Assembly: GCA_001803565.1 (NCBI GenBank)
Contig: MHDQ01000045.1
Span: forward strand, 1 to 9,199
Origin: Nitrospinae bacterium RIFCSPLOWO2_12_FULL_45_22
GTDB taxonomy: Bacteria; 2-12-FULL-45-22
Direction: 5' to 3'
Length of the DNA: 9,199 nt
Shown here piece by piece: positions 6,701-9,199 of the stretch. Made by a program: the position numbers and the translations under genes. How positions within the stretch are numbered: position 1 is the stretch's first letter; each line of letters opens with the position of its first letter. The notes beneath the pieces are model-generated. The model made no database searches, was not told the origin of the DNA, and worked only from the letters and a program-made list of their open reading frames with translations.

Positions 6701-8228
6701 TATCATCATCCCACCAGGCCGAGCGTTTCGTTGTGGTATACTGCATATTGAAACCCGTAGCATCTTTTTTTATTGTCCCTTTATCGTCGTAGGAACAGCC
6801 AACAATCGGGAATACTGCCCAAGTGAAATCACACCCTCTGTTCAATTCACCCTGGGCGGAGGTCAACTGTGCGGCATTGACCCCGTTATACCAGCCAGCC
6901 ATTTCGCAGGCCCAGGCATTGAATTTAAGGCTCGGGGTTTTATTCTTCACGTTAGCTGTTGCGTTTTTTTCGAATACTTTTGGTGTACCAGTTTGTGGCC
7001 TGGGTTCGATTTTTAAATTGTAATTTTCTTGGTTACTGGTGGTTCCAATGTGATTAAAGTTTGTGGTATTCTGGGCGCTTTTCTTTTCATTGGCCGAGTA
7101 TTTGTCAGGACGCTTAATAGTAATATTATTCTTGGTTTGAGTGGTTCCGTTCGCATCAAGGGTCACATTGGCATTAAACTCCGTCACTTCATCGGCATCA
7201 AATACATCATCTTTTGCGTCCCAGAGGGCATAGATTCGGTTAACGACTGTTTTTATTGGTATCAGATCTTCATTACGGCTCACATTGAACCAGGTGATTT
7301 GCATCTTATCCTTGGTAGTATTTGGCTTGTACAGGTTCGCTGTTTGGCCATCCAGATTGACCATGGTCCAGAAATACCAGGTTACAGAGGCTTCCAGTTT
7401 ACCATCATCTTTATTCAGCACGCCAGTCGTGCCGGCAAGTACTCGCATTCTATAACGAATGCCATCTTTAAGAGAAGAATTAGGACTGACTCGGGCCTTT
7501 TTTGCTGAAATCATTGTTATGGTGGTATCTACCTCCACCCAATTGCCGGACTGGTCCCGATATTCAAGCTTGATGGTATCACTGTTTGCTGTAGATGCTT
7601 TAACTTCCTCGCTAAATTCAATAGTAATATTGGGACTATCCCATTTAACATTCTTTTCATCAGCCTTCGGCGTATAATCGGTTACTTGAAATCCGACCTT
7701 TCCAGATATCTCAACATACCCTATTCCCACACACCAGCAATTTGTGCCAGGGGCATCCGTATCGATGTAAATATGATTGCTCCCTTTTATCAAATAACTG
7801 GAGAGAATATTGAAAATATTGGTGCTCCATGAATTATTTGCGCCTTGAAGTTGACCAACAAGATTATTATTCACATAGAGGTAATCTACCTCTGGCCCTC
7901 CGGTACAGCCCTGAGGGTCATTGTAATCTACATCATAGCTAGTCAATTTGATCTTTGCATCTTTGATTTTATCCGGCCCCGTCTCAATATTTAAATAGAT
8001 ATTATGGTCCGAGTAGCTACACCCAGAGTTCACATCCACATGCCATACACTCTCTCCAGTAGAATGAGTTCCAATAGAGAGCTCGGGCGTTTTGGAAAAT
8101 GGTGGCGGTTCAACGTGGTCTATGGCATCATAGGCAAAGGCTTTTCCCCATATGCTTAAACATAAGAAAATGGCTGAGGAAACAATGATTAATCTGCTGC
8201 TAAATCCTATTTTTTGTTTATAAGACAT
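3732..8228 (-). CDS. Large secreted multidomain protein with HExxH metalloprotease motif and Big_5 Ig-like domains
   Basis: 1498 residues. Signal peptide 1-32 (cleavage AFA|Y). Residues 50-175 form a cysteine-containing beta-sandwich (IKLTSYDVDYND, YLYVNNNLVGQL, NHIYIDTDAPGTNCWC), resembling carbohydrate-binding or galactose-binding folds. Residues 178-290 are a first Big_5-like domain. Residues about 430-690 form the putative catalytic region, with HEIGHEHG at 588-595 (H588, E589, H592) and a possible Met-turn PLMN (M656). The metzincin third ligand expected at 598 is Ala; H608 or E616 could replace it, so activity and clan are uncertain. Residues 695-1002 are the module shared with the neighbour at 2463-3515, ending in Big_5 number 2 (about 905-1002). 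Big_5 number 3 spans 1006-1110. Residues 1115-1215 include a calcium-loop-like DTDSDGLYD, 1225-1330 are cadherin/Ig-like, and 1341-1498 contain two copies of a W/Y-rich repeat. Together these indicate a secreted or surface enzyme acting on protein or glycoprotein; the substrate is unknown. The start is supported by a ribosome binding site 9 nt upstream, and the frame is uninterrupted. Confidence 0.9.
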   Translation of the reverse strand: MSYKQKIGFSSRLIIVSSAIFLCLSIWGKAFAYDAIDHVEPPPFSKTPELSIGTHSTGESVWHVDVNSGCSYSDHNIYLNIETGPDKIKDAKIKLTSYDVDYNDPQGCTGGPEVDYLYVNNNLVGQLQGANNSWSTNIFNILSSYLIKGSNHIYIDTDAPGTNCWCVGIGYVEISGKVGFQVTDYTPKADEKNVKWDSPNITIEFSEEVKASTANSDTIKLEYRDQSGNWVEVDTTITMISAKKARVSPNSSLKDGIRYRMRVLAGTTGVLNKDDGKLEASVTWYFWTMVNLDGQTANLYKPNTTKDKMQITWFNVSRNEDLIPIKTVVNRIYALWDAKDDVFDADEVTEFNANVTLDANGTTQTKNNITIKRPDKYSANEKKSAQNTTNFNHIGTTSNQENYNLKIEPRPQTGTPKVFEKNATANVKNKTPSLKFNAWACEMAGWYNGVNAAQLTSAQGELNRGCDFTWAVFPIVGCSYDDKGTIKKDATGFNMQYTTTKRSAWWDDDNVAGNSVDENVRFVKSPPGGAELEEIRVVMNQLATLKPATHRFIVGLVPSDGIPGANGLRSNHVLLLSESNFNAGTVAHEIGHEHGIAANTGAGCTDKHNNDGNVIEGFNVYSMQNKSYEEGNTERDKVNHQDCQGSAYQTPVVPLMNKWGVDTNLRWIRPDNYRHLMGQLAAASVIDIQSLTGDFMVVQGYIDATGKVETVSPLYNVTQRHVPAPSGTGYTAELFSGANGSGSSLGAYDFDTDDLTIHRTNDTIATIDSRMFAFTIPFDDTAQSLVITGPTNTITINKSSFGSASPTANFTNPTEGTTISGTVNITWSGSDDGGTVYYRLEYSPDGTIWIPVSNQIVNITTYSLDTRLLPTGSNQKLALIAYDGFNTTRKEINIAIDNYAKVKATTPLGGAIGVSEGQTIAAYFISGMDEKTINTNTFILLESGSQVAGNVVYESNTLRASFIPTNSLKSNTTYTARLISGGVYDTSGNTLESNYQWTFTTGTTSHNPQVINVSPANGTADVPINALIQATFENGIDSSTVDSSSFKVVDQNNNAVNGAVSYNSTTKSALFTPTNNLTADTTYTATLTTAIADSQGLALESNYTWSFTTGSSQSSGIRVVGVSYDQAADTDSDGLYDKLVIRIQVEVITTGTYNLNAQLRDKNKEDIAWASETASFYQAGVYFIDLEFNGSDIASHGIDGPFEVANIYIYSTSNSSIYHSFATVHQTYPYKADDFYSVIRLSNIPDIAVASDSVNDDVLNLENYASHITIAVADLTYSALIDSNSAAGVNIDASHNLDIYPNAGFSGYTDITLEAKDQDGNRALDTFRVNILKSYKFANAGWYLISLTSQPADTNIATVLAPLSGKYESVWTYINGSWKFYDPNNPEFSDLQTMEVGKGYWVALAQGANFSTKGSPISSQSVNLVKGWNLVGLNSTSSVAPGDALASIAGRYLSVWAYVDGKWKVYDPNNPGSSDLTSMEPGYGYWINAIMDTTWTLP
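3735..4208 (-). repeat. Two-copy C-terminal protein repeat (GW..Y.NG.WK.YDPNNP..SDL..ME.G.GYW)
   Basis: Within the large protein, residues about 1341-1412 and 1427-1498 repeat with a period near 86. Shared anchors are GWYLISL/GWNLVGL, GKYESVWTYINGSWKFYDPNNP/GRYLSVWAYVDGKWKVYDPNNP, SDLQTMEVGKGYW/SDLTSMEPGYGYW. From memory, similar W/Y-rich ends occur on other large secreted proteins of environmental Gram-negative bacteria. Cell-surface attachment or an export signal is a possible role but is not shown by the sequence. Confidence 0.85.
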
Positions 8229-8237
8229 CTTATCTGT

Positions 8238-8244
8238 CTCCTTT
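8238..8244 (-). promoter_or_regulatory. Shine-Dalgarno of the large multidomain gene
   Basis: The minus strand reads AAAGGAG, nine nucleotides before the ATG at 8228, which confirms that start and its signal peptide. Confidence 0.85.
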
Positions 8245-8350
8245 CTCGGTATGTATATTCATTCTCTTTTGCTTATAATCGAACATGTCTCTGGTTCATG
8301 CCTTTATATTTATCCCGCTGATAAGAAATTGCTTTTTTAGTTTAGGAAAG

Positions 8351-8379
8351 ATTTTACACAGCGATAAGGGAAATTGCAA
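8351..8379 (-). promoter_or_regulatory. Candidate sigma70-type promoter of the large gene
   Basis: On the minus strand TTGCAA (8379-8374) is separated by 17 nt from TAAAAT (8356-8351), close to the TTGACA-N17-TATAAT consensus. It would start transcripts near 8344, leaving a leader of about 115 nt before the ATG at 8228. The surrounding DNA is AT-rich, so a chance match is possible. Confidence 0.45.
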
Positions 8380-8422
8380 ACTTTTTTCTAACTTTGACTC
8401 GAAATTTCTATTTATAGTTAAC

Positions 8423-8465
8423 GCTAATTAAAAATGGGCCGCTTATGCTAACGAAAAATGACCGC
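8423..8465. repeat. Two-copy tandem repeat, period 24 nt, near the IS
   Basis: GCTAATTAAAAATGGGCCGC (8423-8442), spacer TTAT, then GCTAACGAAAAATGACCGC (8447-8465). The copies differ by three substitutions and a 1-nt indel. Spaced short repeats like this occur at the ends of some insertion sequences, notably the multiple terminal repeats of the IS21 family, and as regulator sites. The site lies upstream of the candidate promoter, about 45-70 bp beyond its -35. Confidence 0.6.
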
Positions 8466-8558
8466 TCTTTTTTACAATGAAAAAACAAAAGAATCACTAC
8501 TATACTTTCGCAGAAAATATCAAATAACCCCTTTTGGGTAAATTGTTAAAGATCACTC

Positions 8559-9199
8559 TCATGCTGCAATTCGGAACAGTGGTTCATAAAAGGAATCTAT
8601 TTTTTGTAATTCCGCATCTGGAGCTGAATTTGCTAAAATAATTTTCTTTAGGGCCATAATTTTTAGGGCCCTACGGATTCTAAAAAAGCTAGAAGCTGAT
8701 TCTTTAGGGAATAGCCTGGTGGTAGCAAGGTCTAGCCAAGAGTTATTTGTCTCTTCAAAGAAAGTGAGTTTCCATAGACAAAAGGATACCATTGATAGAT
8801 GAATAAATCTCAAAATAGCTATAGAAGAATAACACTGATAATCACCCCAGCCGAAATGTTGCGTCAAATCCCTTATGGCCAATTCGATGGAGAAGCGAGA
8901 GGCATATATCTCAATAATTTGCCCTGGGGTAAGGCTCAAATCGGTAGAGAGCAAAATGATCGGTTCGCTTGCTCCTTTAACTACCACAATGCGGACTTTC
9001 TCTTTAATATCCCGGATAAACATATCCCGAGCCACCACCGCCACCTGCTTTATCTCCCCATAGATATTCACTTCTATCCGTTCGGGTACCCTATGGGTGT
9101 TAAATCTCCGGATAAGGTCAGCCAGTTTCCATTTCTTCCCTACTTTTCTGGGCCTACCTCTTCCCTTAGAAGCCTGCGGCTCATCCCAACCCACCGCAT
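8559..9199 (-). CDS. DDE (RNase H-fold) IS transposase, C-terminal part (5' partial)
   Basis: 212 residues up to the window edge; the frame stays open beyond 9199, so the start and the first catalytic Asp lie outside. What remains shows a basic linker (GRGRPRKVGKKWK), a beta strand closing on STD (Asp codon 8940-8942), and the helix YASRFSIELAIRDL. That helix has the Y-xx-R-xxx-E spacing of IS4/IS701-like transposases (catalytic Glu codon 8883-8885). A hydrophobic C-terminal helical region follows. The Lys that ends the IS4 YREK signature is not in the expected place, so I assign only the broad DDE superfamily. The reaction is cut-and-paste movement of its own IS. The segment at 8666-8741 recurs perfectly at 1-76. 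The TGA stop at 8559 is clean and the remaining frame is intact, so the copy may be functional if its missing 5' part is whole. Confidence 0.85.
   Translation of the reverse strand, partial: AVGWDEPQASKGRGRPRKVGKKWKLADLIRRFNTHRVPERIEVNIYGEIKQVAVVARDMFIRDIKEKVRIVVVKGASEPIILLSTDLSLTPGQIIEIYASRFSIELAIRDLTQHFGWGDYQCYSSIAILRFIHLSMVSFCLWKLTFFEETNNSWLDLATTRLFPKESASSFFRIRRALKIMALKKIILANSAPDAELQKIDSFYEPLFRIAA
8559..9199 (-). mobile_element. Part of an IS4/IS701-like insertion sequence
   Basis: The extent given is only the transposase coding part visible here. Terminal inverted repeats and target duplications were looked for downstream of the stop (8558 to about 8400) and not recognised; the other end is outside the window. 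Confidence 0.6.
8666..8741 (-). repeat. 76-bp perfect repeat, parent copy inside the transposase gene (copy 2)
   Basis: Identical to bases 1-76. Here it lies in its natural context, encoding the stretch from SWLDLATT to FRIRRA in the C-terminal helical part of the transposase. Confidence 0.95.

Larger units (their letters stand above)
8229..8558. other. AT-rich intergenic region between the large gene and the transposase
   Basis: No convincing coding frame exists here on either strand. It holds the ribosome binding site and a candidate promoter of the large gene, and a two-copy tandem repeat at 8423-8465. Some of it beyond about 8400 may belong to the terminal non-coding part of the insertion sequence, but I could not locate an IS end or target duplication. 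Confidence 0.6.

Noticed and set aside
6385-7508. Plus-strand frames of 135-167 residues opposite the large gene
   Set aside because: They are antisense shadows of the 1498-residue gene, with no ribosome binding site or recognisable domain.
1-9199. CRISPR array, tRNA, rRNA or known riboswitch
   Set aside because: No regularly spaced repeats, cloverleaf or conserved riboswitch core was seen on either strand.

Overview
The window holds six co-directional genes, all on the minus strand, in moderate-GC, AT-rich-intergenic DNA. Signal peptides, a periplasmic-type substrate-binding protein and an STN-type (secretin/TonB N-terminal) domain suggest a Gram-negative bacterium. Dispersed inverted repeats and modular Ig-like/PKD surface proteins would fit an environmental lineage such as Desulfobacterota, Nitrospirota or a Brocadiales-like planctomycete. 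That placement is a guess from style; no taxonomic marker is present.

In the direction of transcription (right to left): (1) 9199-8559, C-terminal part of a DDE (RNase H-fold) IS transposase, cut by the window edge. (2) 8558-8229, a gene-free AT-rich stretch with a 24-nt-period tandem repeat and a good sigma70-like promoter. (3) 8228-3732, a 1498-residue secreted multidomain protein with a HEIGH zinc-protease motif, three Big_5-type Ig-like domains and a C-terminal tandem repeat rich in W/Y/G. (4) 3731-3516, two sets of inverted repeats. (5) 3515-2463, a 350-residue secreted protein or lipoprotein that is a protease-less paralogue of residues ~695-1002 of the big protein. (6) 2422-1874, a small exported STN-like-domain protein with a proline-rich tail, 40 nt behind gene 5. 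(7) 1873-1592, a nested hairpin cluster and an operator-like dyad. (8) 1591-437, a secreted PKD-domain protein. (9) 316-1, the N-terminal third of a PstS-like substrate-binding protein, running in frame into a 76-bp perfect copy of an internal piece of the transposase gene.

The genes look like an export-oriented surface module: a large putative metalloprotease, a partner sharing its non-catalytic half, an STN-type periplasmic protein and a PKD adhesin-like protein. No cytoplasmic enzyme is visible. Functional linkage is inferred only from shared direction, short spacing (genes 5 and 6) and shared domains. The most unexpected points are the catalytic/non-catalytic paralogue pair with an STN companion, and the in-frame PstS-transposase junction, which is either a real rearrangement or an assembly artefact.
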